DNA of 64,000 nucleotides from Gordionus sp. m RMFG-2023 (GCF_954871325.1 NC_088777.1:37301366-37365365), one strand, 5' to 3'. Positions 49,121-61,288 are shown, counted from the first letter of the stretch. Numbers and translations are program-made. Notes: generated by a model from the sequence alone, not told the origin.

Positions 49121-50151
49121 ATGGAAATCAGGCATTCACTTCCATCTTCCCCCATTAATTCTGTAAAATCGCCAATTCAAAATCTGTCAAACGATTGTAA
49201 AGAAAATGTATCATTGGACGATTTAATAGGTAATGTTACATTTCCAAGAGGAGTAGATGAATCTTCTAAATTTATTAATGATATTTCAGTTAAAACCAAT
49301 GTTTCAGCACCGTTTTGGCAAGGTTTAAAGAACAATTACAATTCGGAAAATTCAGTAGCAAACGATAATTTTTCTAAACCAAGGCAGGCTGTGACTTATT
49401 TAGTATCGCCTACCAGTAATAATAATAAACTTTTGGCTAACCAAACTAAAAAAAGTTGTAAATATCTGAAATTTTCGAAATTTCCTAAAAGCATTCCGGG
49501 TTTAGATAAAAAGATAAAGGTGAACCCCGATGAAAAGGAGAAACGACATAGAGATAGAAACCTTAATTCATTCGTTGATATCCTTCATCATTTCATAAAT
49601 GAAGAAGCTAATATTATCCCGAATGATATTAACGATGACTTAGGGAAAAAGCTTCAGTACCCAAATAATTCTAACATTTGTTTAGCGGATAAAGATTTAC
49701 CGACCATACTCGAAAACTCAGAATTTTTACCTGATACTACCACTAGCTCAATTTTGTTAAACCAACCTCAAAATTATTCTAAAAAGCCATTCCCAAATAT
49801 AGAGGAAACTCACACTAAATTAAAGCGAAACCCAAAATATGGGGCTAATAATATAAATTTTAAAGATCACAATTCCTCTCAAATCTCCAAAGACTATAAA
49901 GGCCGGCTAGGCCCCAAGAGGAACACTTCATTATTCTCAAACTCCTTATCATCTATTGCAATATCTCTTACCGATAATTTTGGCGGTTCTAACAAAAAGA
50001 TAAAACGTTATTTCAATTTTTTACTTCAAGCCGATGACACATCTAAGATGGCGGTAAAGTTGTTCGGAAGCAAAAGAGCTTTGTTGAAAGAACAAGATAG
50101 GCAAAGGGTATCTGGTTATAACTGGATAATTCATCCACTCAGTCCTTTTCG
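49121..50151 (+). CDS. Ih: HCN exon 1b: alternative N-terminus plus second HCN domain
   Basis: The ATG at 49121 directly follows an in-frame TGA (49118-49120), so this is the natural start unless an upstream exon exists. It encodes 343 residues plus two bases of an Arg codon. Residues 1 to about 290 are hydrophilic and low-complexity (Asn, Ser, Lys-rich; a KEKRHRDRN patch) and show no evident similarity to exon 1a. Residues 295-344 form a second HCN domain (KRYFNFLLQADDTSKMAVKL, FGSKRAL, WIIHPLSPFR), identical to that of 1a at about 26 of 49 aligned positions. The donor is TTTTCG|GTTATT, phase 2, exactly as in 1a, and joins exon 2 as PFR-FYWD. Reading past the donor runs on into intron. The natural reading is a mutually exclusive alternative 5' exon born by duplication. 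Confidence 0.9.
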
Positions 50152-53100
50152 GTTATTCATAGTTTATCATGATTATAAAATCGATAAAATCGTAGCCTTC
50201 AAAATTGGAGTGATTTCAAAATTTTTACGTTAATTTTATTACAAGTCAAATACTATTTAACTATTAACTACACCCAAAATCATATGATAACTTAAGCCCT
50301 ATGACAAACGCCAATAAAATCAACTTGTTAATTATTTTTTTTATTTTAAAAAATAGGGGAAAATATGAGCCATATTTGAAGATTGAGTCTATACACATTA
50401 GGATGTTGTGAGAACTTAAAATTTGTTTTCGTGTAGAAGTGTAGATTATAGTTATAAAATAAATAATTTTAAAATTGGTGAGTAATAGCATAGACTTAGC
50501 CAGGGTTGGGGTAGGGGCTGTTCCCGTAAATATCATTTTAAGCCAATAAAAACAAAAATATATACAATATTCACGGTAAACAAGAATTTGAAAGAAAAAT
50601 ATGCAAAAGTTTAATAATTTTATAAAATAACTAATAATTCAAAATAAATGAAAGAAATATCAAAATTTTTATTATAAAAATATAACATAGCCAAAAACCT
50701 ACAATAAGTGGATTAAAGTTCTCCAATATAAATTGATAAAACCCCACCTAATGACCTTGAAAGATTACTGAGCTATAATGAATATTCAATATACCGAGGT
50801 TCACATGGCCGTGTATATTAAATTTGGTTCATTTAATTTAATATTATTTCTGTATTTTCAGAAGAGCATTAAAAGTGATAATATCCTCGTAATTTGTGTT
50901 CGCTCTTTAAATCCCATCAATTTTAAGATCGATTTATTAATTGATGGCAGATATGATATATATATTTTTTTTAATTTTAAGTTAACCAATTCCAGTTTAA
51001 TTGAGTTGGCTATTAAAATGTTTTACGTTTAAATATAGCAAATAAAAATTTTTTTTAAAATATTTATTTTCAAAATTGGTTTTTCAAATTTATAAGTTTA
51101 GCTTGTTCAGTAATTATATATATGTAATTTTATAAATAATACCCTCAACTTTGAGAAGGAAATATCGGGGATAAGTGTAGGGGTTGACTTATGTTGGGTT
51201 AGTTTGTCTCAAAATTTGTATATTTATACCTTTTACCATTATATATCTTCATTTTTAAATAATTAATCCAATAAAAAAAATTTACCACGTTGAACCTAAA
51301 TTTTTTTTGTTTAACGAAATATTTATGCAGCTAATTAATAACATTCTAAATAGTAAAGCCCCGTGTAATTAGGCATGTTTTTGCTCTGAACAGATAAAAG
51401 GTTTACAAATTTCTTTTAAACAAATTAGTGTAATAAATGCGTGGCCCAAACATTTACCTATTTAAAATCAATGCTTTAATAGTTCGAACCGAAACAAATT
51501 TAGGTTAAGATAAATATAACGGTTCTGGTGTAAGTTCGGTATGTAGGCCTGGTATATATATTCTATATCTTTATACATCATATTAGTAATAAATTGTTTT
51601 TAAATATTAACATCCGGTATGAATATGACTTTGACTTAAATTGATCTAGCTAAAAAAGTGTTATAAATAGAGCGCTAGTTTTTATTTTTTTATGGATTAA
51701 TGTTTAGGCTAAACAGTGTTTTTAAATTTATTAGATAAAAATTATATTATATCAAATCGGTTTGAAGATAATATAATATTGCATTTAGTATTCACTTATT
51801 GCTCATATTTTCAATTTTTCTTTGAAACAATTAATAAAACAGAGCCAAAGTTATTCAATAATAAAATTTTACTAATTCTTATGAGGGGGGGGGGGTGGTA
51901 AAATAGTTGAATATATTTACCAGCCAAAAATATATCAGGCCTCACGAAAATATATTTTCAAATACAGACTAGTTGTACAATTTCGATAGATTTAATTGGG
52001 GTAGGGGAATCACCAATAGTAGTTTCAGGGTGGAGACATTGGATCAGGTGTCCTCATTTAAGGACCATCGAAGTTATACCCCTTTGGTCAATTTTATAGG
52101 AAATTATTTTGCATTTGGGAGTTAAATTATCAGAATTTCATTGTTTGTCCCCAAACTAATGGATAAGAAAAGTTGTGTTTTTATATTAAGGTATGGATAG
52201 TTACCGACTAAATATATTTTTCTAAGATTAAAAATAATGCAATACATGTTTCATATAAAATATAGGGAGATGCAGATTTTCATTGAGGTAGTATTTGAGT
52301 TGCTATGGCCATCTGAATAAATTTATATGAGAGGGGGGGGGGTTATAAGAGAGTTTTGATAGATTTCCTTTTTTACTAATTTAGAGTTATTTGAATTTCA
52401 TTTTTTAACTGCAAATATTTTGATTTGGTAGGAAGGAGGAAAAATATGTAGGAGGGAGGGAAGGGGGGGGGGGGTAAAATTTCCGCGAGGAGTAAAATCG
52501 TTGGCTTAGGAGGAGGAAGTTCCTGGATGACATGACATCGTTACTATATAAACATGGATTGGATTACTTACCAAATCTATTGAAAATTTTTATGTGAAAT
52601 AATTATTTATAAACGATTTATATGGACTAATTAGACAACCTGTAATACTCTCATAGTCATAGAGAATATATATAAAATCATACTATTTTTTATACAATAA
52701 TAATCTTATCAATCACAACCACAAGATTGTTTTTCATAGAAAAACAATAATACTTATACTATACTTCCAAAAAAAGCATATTAAAAGAAAAAAATGGCAA
52801 ACAATATAATAAATGTTATTTAATAATAATAATAATTAATTAATTTGGTTTTTGTTTTGATTCTCATTTTCCCTCGTTACAAATAAATAATAAAAAAATT
52901 AATATGTTAATCTTTTTAATTCCTTTGAGTTTCTTATATTTTTGGAGAATTTTTAAAAGGGTTTACAACAATAATATTTAATTATGGATTGCTGCTTGAT
53001 GTTTTTTAATAGATTTAGAGATATGTTATATTATATATGTTATTTAGTTATGAATAATAGTTATAAAAGCTAGAGTTTTAATATTGTTGAAATACTTTCT

Positions 53101-53791
53101 TATTGTAGTTGTGGCTTTATGATAATAATTTAGTAAAATTTTTCAAAAGGATTCAAAAAAAATTGGAATAATTCCTGTGAATCGAATTAATTTATAGCAT
53201 TCTATATCTCTTATTTGATATTTATCTTATAGGTTATTGAAACATCCAATAATAATATATGAGCAATGCAAGTATTAATATGTTATGGTCGACCAAGAAA
53301 GTACGATTAACATCATTTAACCAATTTTTTTAAAAAATTATCGAGCACTCCAATTTCTAAAAGCAATATTTTTTGATTACGAATATTACATGATAAGTTT
53401 TGGCTATAAATATGAATGCATTAAAGCTGCAAGACTAAACATATATTTTTCATTTAATACATTTTTCATCACATTCATTTTTCATCACATTCATTTTTTA
53501 AAATTATATTCAGGTGTGGAACAAGTGAAAAATATTAAATTTTCTCTTTCTTAAGGAAGATAAGATAATATATATTTATGCTATAAATAACACTGTTGGT
53601 ACGCGTAGTCTAAATTTTCCTAAGAATAAGGGAACTTTTTGGCGCGGAGGGAGGTGGAGTAGAGCGGAGCGCTTTTTGCAAGGGCGGTTAAATTTTAAAA
53701 CTCATTTTAGGGAGAGGGGGCGGGAGGATTATAGAATCAGAATTTTATTTGCTTAAAATAAAATTTACGAAAACTTGAGTATTTGTAAGAA

Positions 53792-53810
53792 TAGTGTTGT
53801 TAAACGGCCC
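53792..53810. mobile_element. Lone terminus of the TGTTGTTAAACGGCTC MITE family
   Basis: TAGTGTTGTTAAACGGCCC matches the left end of 22215-22437. No opposite end was found nearby, so this is a truncated copy or a solo end. Confidence 0.55.
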
Positions 53811-54544
53811 TCCATTTACCAAATCTTGAGACTTGATAACATTATTTTCAACACTAACCGAGAACTCAACTTTTCTCAACTAGCCTATAGATTTATTTAA
53901 ATGGTCAAACAAATTTATAAATCATATGCAAAATTTTCTTTAACTAACTTAATGCACTAAAAGCTAAAATAAATTATGAATTTATAAGATTAATTTTTAT
54001 AAATTTATGTTTGTATAGTATTTATATCTGTTAAAATCTAAAATATACTTAATACACTTTCTGCTGTAAATGGAATAGAAATAGAAATAACCTCACATTT
54101 TTTTTATACATTGATATTTTTTAGTACATCTGAGGACTTTCTATTTTTTTGATTCCTTGACAAGACTTATAGTATAAGAAAATCCTTTTTAAGTTATATA
54201 GATTATACATTTTGATTTGTGATTTTATTATAAATTATTTTTTTTATATATTTAATTCGTTTAGTAATGTTATAATTCAACACGATTTGTGTTAAAATAT
54301 AAAATTATTTGTTGTCAATCGCATCTGGATAACATCAAAGCCTGAATCTTTTCCTTTTAATTAATAAATACGATTTTAAAATAATTTTTAAAATATATTA
54401 TAAACATTTATATAAACATAGGCAAGATAGATTTTCATAGAGAAATTTTTTAGGTGGGGAGAGGAGATCTGTCTCCCATACTTTCTCCCAATTTCGACCT
54501 GATTACATTTATAATTTTTAAATATTATATTTTTACACATCATT

Positions 54545-55020
54545 GTATGGATATCGAATGTAAAGAGGAAATGAAGATTAGAACGCAAAAAGCCAAAAGA
54601 GCGTTCTATATGTACATGAAAATCTGGAAGTCTAAGGAAATATCGGTTTTTATGAGGTTGAGGCTATTCAACTCTACTGTTATCCCCATTTTATTATATG
54701 GAAGTGACATATGGGAAGTTAACAAGACTGACTTAAGACGTATTCAATCCTTTATTAATAATTGTCTGAGAACTATAAATGGTATTTTTTATCCCAGAGT
54801 CATCTCTAACTCTAATCTCTGGAGGAAATCTAGCCACACTCCGATAAATATTACGTTAAAAAAACGTCTTATACAGTTCCTAGCCCATATAATAAGAAAT
54901 TCAGATCACAACCTTGCACATGATGCTATCGTTTGGTTATATACACATAAAGGGAAACAGTATACTAAATATAAATCGTTATGGTATTACAAAGCTATAA
55001 AAGACGTGATGGAGATGTAA
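54545..55020 (+). mobile_element. LINE ORF C-terminal fragment
   Basis: An open frame ending TAA at 55018-55020 reads RTQKAKRAFYMYMKIWKSKE, LRLFNSTVIPILLYGSDIWE, RIQSFINNCLRTI, ISNSNLWRKSSHTPI and LIQFLAHIIRN. This is the region after the reverse-transcriptase domain in RTE-like LINE ORFs (compare YLYGCETW, LQxFxNRCLRxI, I-S-N-E-x-L-W-x-x-x). The reverse transcriptase and endonuclease are missing, and the few codons before about 54,545 are not LINE-like. It differs from the 25429-27027 element (W-x-x-S-H-T-P versus V-V-P-I-K-T-K), so it belongs to a second LINE family. It lies in the HCN intron in sense orientation. Confidence 0.8.
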
Positions 55021-58000
55021 ACATGAAACAATTTATAAAGGTTAATAATTGCAAAAGGTCTATCAGAAAACTCTTTCAAGATAGATATTTCAGATGAAAT
55101 TTGTTCCTAGGGATCTCTAGTTCACATACCTTTTTCTTACTTTTCTTCCTCGATTTCTCTTGTGGATTTATTCCTCTCGAAAGTATTTTTCTTTTTTACC
55201 TCTAAAATAAATAAACTTACAGTAAAGCTTTTCAAGTTAAATTATCCACCTCCCACCTTTAAAGTAATTAATTTTAAAAGCAGTTCTTGGGTATAGGCTA
55301 TTTTTTGGTCCCGCTTTTTTCCTCTAAGCCTATAGACGTTTTAATAACATTTCTTAGAAATGTTATGCGTACAAATACGTGCGGCTTGCCCACAAACGTG
55401 TGGAGGGCTCCTCATATTTTTTTCTCCCCCAAATTAATAAATTCCAATTAGATGGAAATGAGGAAAACCTAGCGTTGCTCTGTTGTATTTTCAACGTTAG
55501 AGGGCGAATGCGCTATATATCACGTATTTTTAATTTTTTTAAAATAGAAACCTGAACCGTTATCTATAACTATTTCGGTTCCTGTTAGTAGGAGGGGGGG
55601 GGATTATTGGGAAAGATTATAAATTAACAAATTTTTGTTAAATGAAAATATAGAATATCAACTTACATATTTATTTGATAAGAGATAAAACAAACGGATT
55701 AATTTATATTTTATTTGCAATATAAAATTGAAATGTTAAAAACAAATCAATGCTAGAAAAAATAATATCAATTAAAATTTTATTATCTTTTTAAATGTTA
55801 TAAAACAAATAAGGGCTAAGGCTATATGACGTTAGTCCACTTGCTAAACAACGACCAAAATTTATCAAAATGCAATCTTAATTTTTTAATATATATTAAC
55901 TGAATCCCATTAGGTCCAATTTACTATATATCTTCCACCCAATGAGGAAACCACCTAGTTGGCTTAGAAAAAACATGATCCTTACTGAATTTAAACGCAT
56001 AACTATCGAATTGTGATACACGCACTGAACCAACTTGACCACAGACTTTACTCGAAAGTATCTATTTTTTCGTATATAAGGATAAAATTACAGCACTATC
56101 TTAAAAAAACAATAAAGATTAAGGCTCTACTTCATAACTCACTAACAACTAATCACTACAATTAAAAGAAATGAAGGAGTATACAATAATAATTAATTTA
56201 AAATTTTTTCTAAAAATAATAAAACACTTTAGAGAAAGTGTTACTTCAAATATAGGGTCTTATATTATAACAATTTATAAATATGTTGGCAGGCGTATGT
56301 AGCAGGAGGAGGGTGTATCCATAGTATCGATGATATTTTTAGAATTTTATATTGTCGCTGTAACTCGATACATTTTATATATCATCCATACTTTTTATTT
56401 TAAATGATATCATTGTTAATCTATTTTTCCATATTAAAAAAAAATAAAAAAATCTAAATTGTTTATTTGATTAAATTTAATTAACTAATCCTAATTATTT
56501 TATTATCATATATCTCACATTAGATTTCACTAATTTTTAATACAAAATTAGAAATAAAAATATATAATTTTCATATAAATTATTACAACTTTTAAATAAA
56601 ATGTTATTTAAATTATGTACTATTCTAATTAAATGAATTAATCCGTGTTATTTTACACTTTATCTTTACCTAAATAAATAAAATTAAAAATTATTACTTG
56701 ATGGACTAATTTAAGAATAAAGCAAAACCATGATAATTTTTTTTAGCACCAAATATTAAAATTTTGGCATTTTTACTAATCTTCCTAATATTAAGTAATT
56801 TATTAAATACAACTCTAATCTTCCAGTTCACCATTTGAACGATTATTCAATGTCGCTAAAGATTTTTTTTATTGATAAAGAGATGTCTTCGTTACAAAAC
56901 TTTGAAAATGTTTATTGATAAAATCAAATAAAATTATTTTGTTTTTATATAATATGTATTACTAATTTTATATAGAAGTATTCAGTATTTGTTAATATTT
57001 CCAAAATAATATGAAAAATGTATCGAAAATTATCGATGATTTTATGTATCATATTAAATTTGGGGAAATGTTTTTGTATCGGTATCGGTGGACCCGTTTA
57101 AAATTTGTATAGATGTCGTTAGTGTCGATTCATCTTAAACGTTAACAATTCTTGAAAAATTTAAGCAGTTAGTTACATGTTCTAAATAACGTAACCGTTG
57201 ACTTCTTTTTTTTTGTTGGGATATGATAATTAACTATTATGATTTTTTGAGTAACAATAACAACCTTTAATATTTTCACCTGACATGCCCAGCCATGATT
57301 GGCATAATTTAAGGGGAGGGGAAAAATTTCATTCTTCGCGAATTTGTTAGTTTTAGTAAATATTATTTTAAGCTAATGAAAATTTCTCCTCTAACACTGC
57401 CACATTTTCTCTTCCTATAAAAATGAATACAATATGTCATTATATATAAACAATCATTTTTGTAAAGATAAATAAAATTCAAACTTTTTTAAAAAAGTGA
57501 ACCAAATAAAAGAAAATTCCCCATAAAAAACAATTTTAATTAAATAAAATTAGAATTATTTCATTAGAATATTGAACTATCTTGAATTTATTTTTTTATT
57601 TCAAAGTTTATTCAATTGTATTTACAAGTTTATATACACCTTCTCTCACAACGAATTAATCCAAGGTTGCATACATTATTGAGACTAAACTACGTAAATC
57701 AGTCATAGCCTCATTTGAATATTAAGAGAATATATTATTAAATCAAATATGTACAAATTATATAATAAATATATTAAGATATTACAAATAACTCTTAAAT
57801 TATCAGTTCTCTTTAAATAACTAAATGCAACAAATACAAGTCTAATTTGTATGGTATAAACAAAATTCTATTTTATGTGATAAAAAGTAATTTATCACAG
57901 TTTATAATATAAATTGTAAAAGTAATTCTTACCTGTTAGAATATAGAGGAGGAGTATATATAAAAAAAAGATCTACTAATGTTAAGCAATCTTAAAGTAA

Positions 58001-58140
58001 AAATTAATGGGTGTTATAAATACCAACTGCAACGATTAAAAACGAAAAACCTAAATATTATAGATGTAGATAGATGAAATCAAATGTTCAATAAATTGAC
58101 CACAGTTTTTGGCTCTTAAATATCTAACATATCTTTAATT
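55021..58140. other. AT-rich intronic stretch
   Basis: No exon or complete element recognised. Worn transposon words (GTATCGGTATCGGTGG near 57,078; GTATCGATGA near 56,325) suggest a decayed CGGTATCGGT-type insertion between them. Confidence 0.4.
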
Positions 58141-58207
58141 TTGCCAAATCATCTTTGATTCTTTTTTTTAAATATATTATATAAAAAAAAATTGTATTAA
58201 TGAAAAG

Positions 58208-58371
58208 ATTTTATTGGGACGTGTTCATGCTTTTACTCCTTGCTGCGAATCTCATAATTCTTCCAGTCACCATAACATTCTTCAATAATGACCTCAGTAT
58301 TTATTGGCTAGTATTCAATTGCTTCTCTGACACCATGTTCCTACTCGATATTGTCGTTAACTTCCGAACTG
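58208..58371 (+). CDS. Ih: HCN exon 2: S1, S1-S2 loop and S2
   Basis: 164 bp. The acceptor is ATGAAAAG|ATTTTA; its first base completes the Arg codon begun in exon 1a or 1b. Encodes [20 protein letters not shown] (S1), a short loop with N-N-D-L-S, then [20 protein letters not shown] (S2) and R-T-G, matching the S1-S2 region of HCN channels. Acidic residues in S2 (D in FSD and LLD) are the usual countercharges for S4. The donor is CGAACTG|GTACTT, phase 1; joined to exon 3 it restores F-R-T-G-I. The acceptor is weak: AAAAG instead of a pyrimidine before AG, with the T-rich tract about 30-45 bases upstream. Confidence 0.95.
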
Positions 58372-58732
58372 GTACTTTTCTAATTTGTCTCCCCTCCCCC
58401 AGGCATACGTGATTCTATTTTTAAACCACTTGGATTAGGAATTACATCTCTATTTATTAATATCCGGACATGATTTGGGAAAAAATATTTTGAATAATTT
58501 TATTTTAAAAAAGTTTCAATTTAAAAATAAAATACAATTCAATATAAAAAAACAAAGATATTTTAAAATAATTTCACAATGAAATTTGATTATTTAAGGC
58601 CACATGAAAGAACCCGTCTAATTCAAAATGAAATTTTATTAGAAATTTTTAACAACATGAATTCATTTTTCATATTTGGCCTATCTTTCGTTTTTATTTA
58701 TTGCGACTTATTTAAGATTATTAAATATTTAT

Positions 58733-58892
58733 CAGAGACCTGTAGAGGTACCATTTGCAAGGCCTTAAAAAAAATCGCCCGGCCCTGCCCTCATTTTATA
58801 TTTCCAGATTCGACCTGCCCGGATTTTTTTTAAAAACAATTTTCAAGCCTATTTTTAATTATTTTTAAAATGAGATAATTTGCAGGTCTCTG
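58733..58892. mobile_element. TCTGCA-type hAT MITE in HCN intron 2
   Basis: Ends CAGAGACCTGTAGAGG and (inverted) CAGAGACCTGCAAATT bound 160 bp. The flanking octamers are ATATTTAT and ATATATAT (7 of 8 match). GC-rich internal blocks (GCCCGGCCCTGCCC) are as in sister copies. It sits between exons 2 and 3. Confidence 0.8.
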
Positions 58893-58996
58893 ATATATAT
58901 ATATATAAACTACACCACATTATGTCATTAATTTAACCTCTGGCTGTTTATATATATTTAAATTTATATTAACATCTTTTTATTGTTTAATTTTAG

Positions 58997-59283
58997 GAAT
59001 TATGCCGGCGGACAAAACAGAACACATTATACTAGATCCGAAGATAATAGCCAAGCATTACATAAAATCTTGGTTCATTTTGGATTTTGTGAGTTCTTTT
59101 CCTTTCGACTATTTTTTACTCATCTTCAGCCCCGGCCTGGTACAAAGGGATGGACAAAAATTTCAAATGATTCAAGCGGGTAGAGCTCTAAGAATTTTGA
59201 GGCTAGCTAAATTGTTAAGTCTATTGCGACTTTTAAGGGTATCGAGATTAGTTCGTTACGTTAATCAATGGGAGGAAGTTTAC
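58997..59283 (+). CDS. Ih: HCN exon 3: S3, S4 voltage sensor and start of S4-S5 linker
   Basis: 287 bp. The acceptor is AATTTTAG|GAATTATG. Begins G-I-M-P-A-D-K-T-E (S2-S3 linker), then ILDPKIIAKHYIKSWFILDF (S3), SFPFDYFLLIF, and the S4 sensor AGRALRILRLAKLLSLLRLL followed by RVSRLVRYVNQWEEVY. Arg or Lys recurs every third position with the Ser interruption typical of HCN S4, whose inward movement opens these channels on hyperpolarization. The donor after W-E-E-V-Y is TAC|GTAATA, phase 0. An upstream GT (GAA|GTTTAC) is possible but would drop V-Y, which is expected in arthropod-like Ih. Confidence 0.95.
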
Positions 59284-60265
59284 GTAATATTTTTTTTACA
59301 ATTATTCTTTTTTTAACATTCATATTTGCACATAAATTACCTACTAAAATTGCGAATTGAGTAATCAAGTGTTGTATTTCATATAGCATTTTCATTAGAT
59401 TATTAAAAAAAAACACCTTGATAAGTTATGCAGCAAACTGAAATTTCATTATTTTTAAACCTTTTCAGGAGTTGATTTCTTTAGACAATTTTATAATTGG
59501 GGCACAAAATGATTAGATAGCATAATTTTTTTTTCAATTTAGCCAATTTTATCCATTAAAGTTTTTTTATAGCTCAACAGGGTATGCCATAATATTCAAC
59601 TTAATATAATGAGAAATTTATGTGGAATTCTAAAAAAATATTAAATGTAATGATTAAACAATAAATGGTTGAATTTGTTTCTCAATTAATTTATGCAATT
59701 TGACTTATAGAAATACTATATTATTATGAATCATATATCATATTAAAATTGATTTCGAAAATAAGATTTATAAAAATGTCGCATGATTATAGTGTTGGTA
59801 ATAGAGCGATTTAAAGAAAAATGGCATGTCACAATATAACTTAGACTGCTCACTTTGTTATTGATTAGTTTAAGAACATTATGACAAAAAAGTGTCTTCC
59901 ATCTTTGATTATGTACAATAGTAATGTATTATAATATTTTTTAACAGGGAATTTAAATGAAACATAGAGTTATTACGATTTCGTCAATATTTATATCGAT
60001 GATTTAATTACGAAAATTTAATAACAAAAAAAAAATGAAATCGCACTACCTAATAAGAAATGTATTATCGTTTATTAAATATTAATAAAAAAAATTCGAT
60101 GTTATATTAATTATTAAGCACACTAAATAAAGGATGATTAAATTGAAATAAGAAATATTATCCCTATTTGAAACTTTAGACTACTAGGTTCATAGGCATA
60201 TAATTGTGCAATCAAAAAGATGAGAGGGCGTTAAGTATTATTTTTTAATGATATTATTTAGAATC

Positions 60266-60599
60266 CAAAGACCTGCAGAAGTTAAAATTTTTGGGGCTAG
60301 CACGGATCTGAAAACCGGTTCGGGACTATTTTGTAAAATTTACTTGCCCGGCTAGGTTTTTTTATTTTTGATCATTTTACGTCTCACGTTATTTCGAAGA
60401 ATTTTGACTATTATTTTGCAAATTGTTTCAAAGGGAAATAATATGAGTATAATAAATGAATATCAATTTCTAACATTTTCCAACTGATTAATTAATATAA
60501 TTTAAATTTATTTTTCTAAATTGGCAAGCTTAGATTTTTATAATATAAGGACCGGATTGGGTTCCGGGTCGATCCAGCAGTCGGGTCTGCAGGTCTCTG
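60266..60599. mobile_element. TCTGCA-type hAT MITE in HCN intron 3
   Basis: Ends CAAAGACCTGCAGAAG and (inverted) CAGAGACCTGCAGACCCG bound 334 bp with GC-rich subterminal blocks (CCGGTTCGGG, GTTCCGGGTCGATCC). No TSD remains, so it is older than its sister at 58733. Confidence 0.75.
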
Positions 60600-61138
60600 A
60601 TTTAAACAATTTGGATTTAATTTTCTTTTATCAGACAAAACATTTTATTCAGTAGTTAATTGTAACATAAATAACCAATAAATGCTACAATTATTATTTT
60701 TTTTAAAAATTATTTTATATGCGAAATGCATTTTAAAAATAGGATTTCGAGAAGAATCAATATTAAAAAAAATGCATATGTAAAATTACAAGATGTGCAT
60801 GTAATTCGTGAATCGAAATTGTATTCAGTTGGCTTATTTTCATTACAATCAAACTCTCCAGAACCACCAACCTAGTATGTTATAAAAAAATTCTGCCGAG
60901 AGTTTTTAAAAACTACACCCCGATTAAATATTTTATGGTAATTGCAAATAGGTCTATTCACCACAAAAGAGGGGCTGGCCCAATTCTCATGGAATATAGA
61001 TATTCCCTTGTTTATGTATGCGGAATAATATCTTTTTTGAACTACAGATGAATAATTTAAAAAAGGAACATTATTTAAATTAACTTTGTAGTTTAAATTT
61101 AATTTTAAAAAATAAAAATTGCATATTTATTAATTTAG

Positions 61139-61288
61139 TTCCTAAATTTAGCCACCGTGTTTATCCGCATATTTAATCTCGTTAGTATAATGCTTTTAGT
61201 CGGACATTGGAGCGGGTGTCTACAATTCTTGGTTCCACAAATGCAAAATTTTCCTCATGATTGTTGGATTGTTATCGCCAACATAGAA
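61139..61288 (+). CDS. Ih: HCN exon 4: S4-S5 linker end, S5 and pore turret
   Basis: 150 bp, exactly 50 codons, phase 0 at both ends (TTAATTTAG|TTC and ATAGAA|GTAATA). Encodes [40 protein letters not shown] and DCWVIVANIE. The block GHW-(S/D)-G-C-L-Q-F-L-V-P is a strongly conserved HCN S5/turret signature. Joined to exon 3 it gives W-E-E-V-Y-F-L-N-L-A, two residues shorter in the S4-S5 linker than vertebrate HCN (W-E-E-I-F-H-M-T-Y-D-L-A) and like insect Ih as remembered. Confidence 0.95.

Larger units (their letters stand above)
50152..58207 (+). other. Intron between exon 1b and exon 2
   Basis: Eight kilobases with no further exon recognised. It contains a lone TIR of a transposon-like kind (near 50,490: TTAGCCAGGGTTGGGG), G-runs at 51885-51895 and 52463-52474, a lone TAGTGTTGTTAAACGGCCC end at 53792, and a LINE fragment at 54545-55020. 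Confidence 0.6.
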
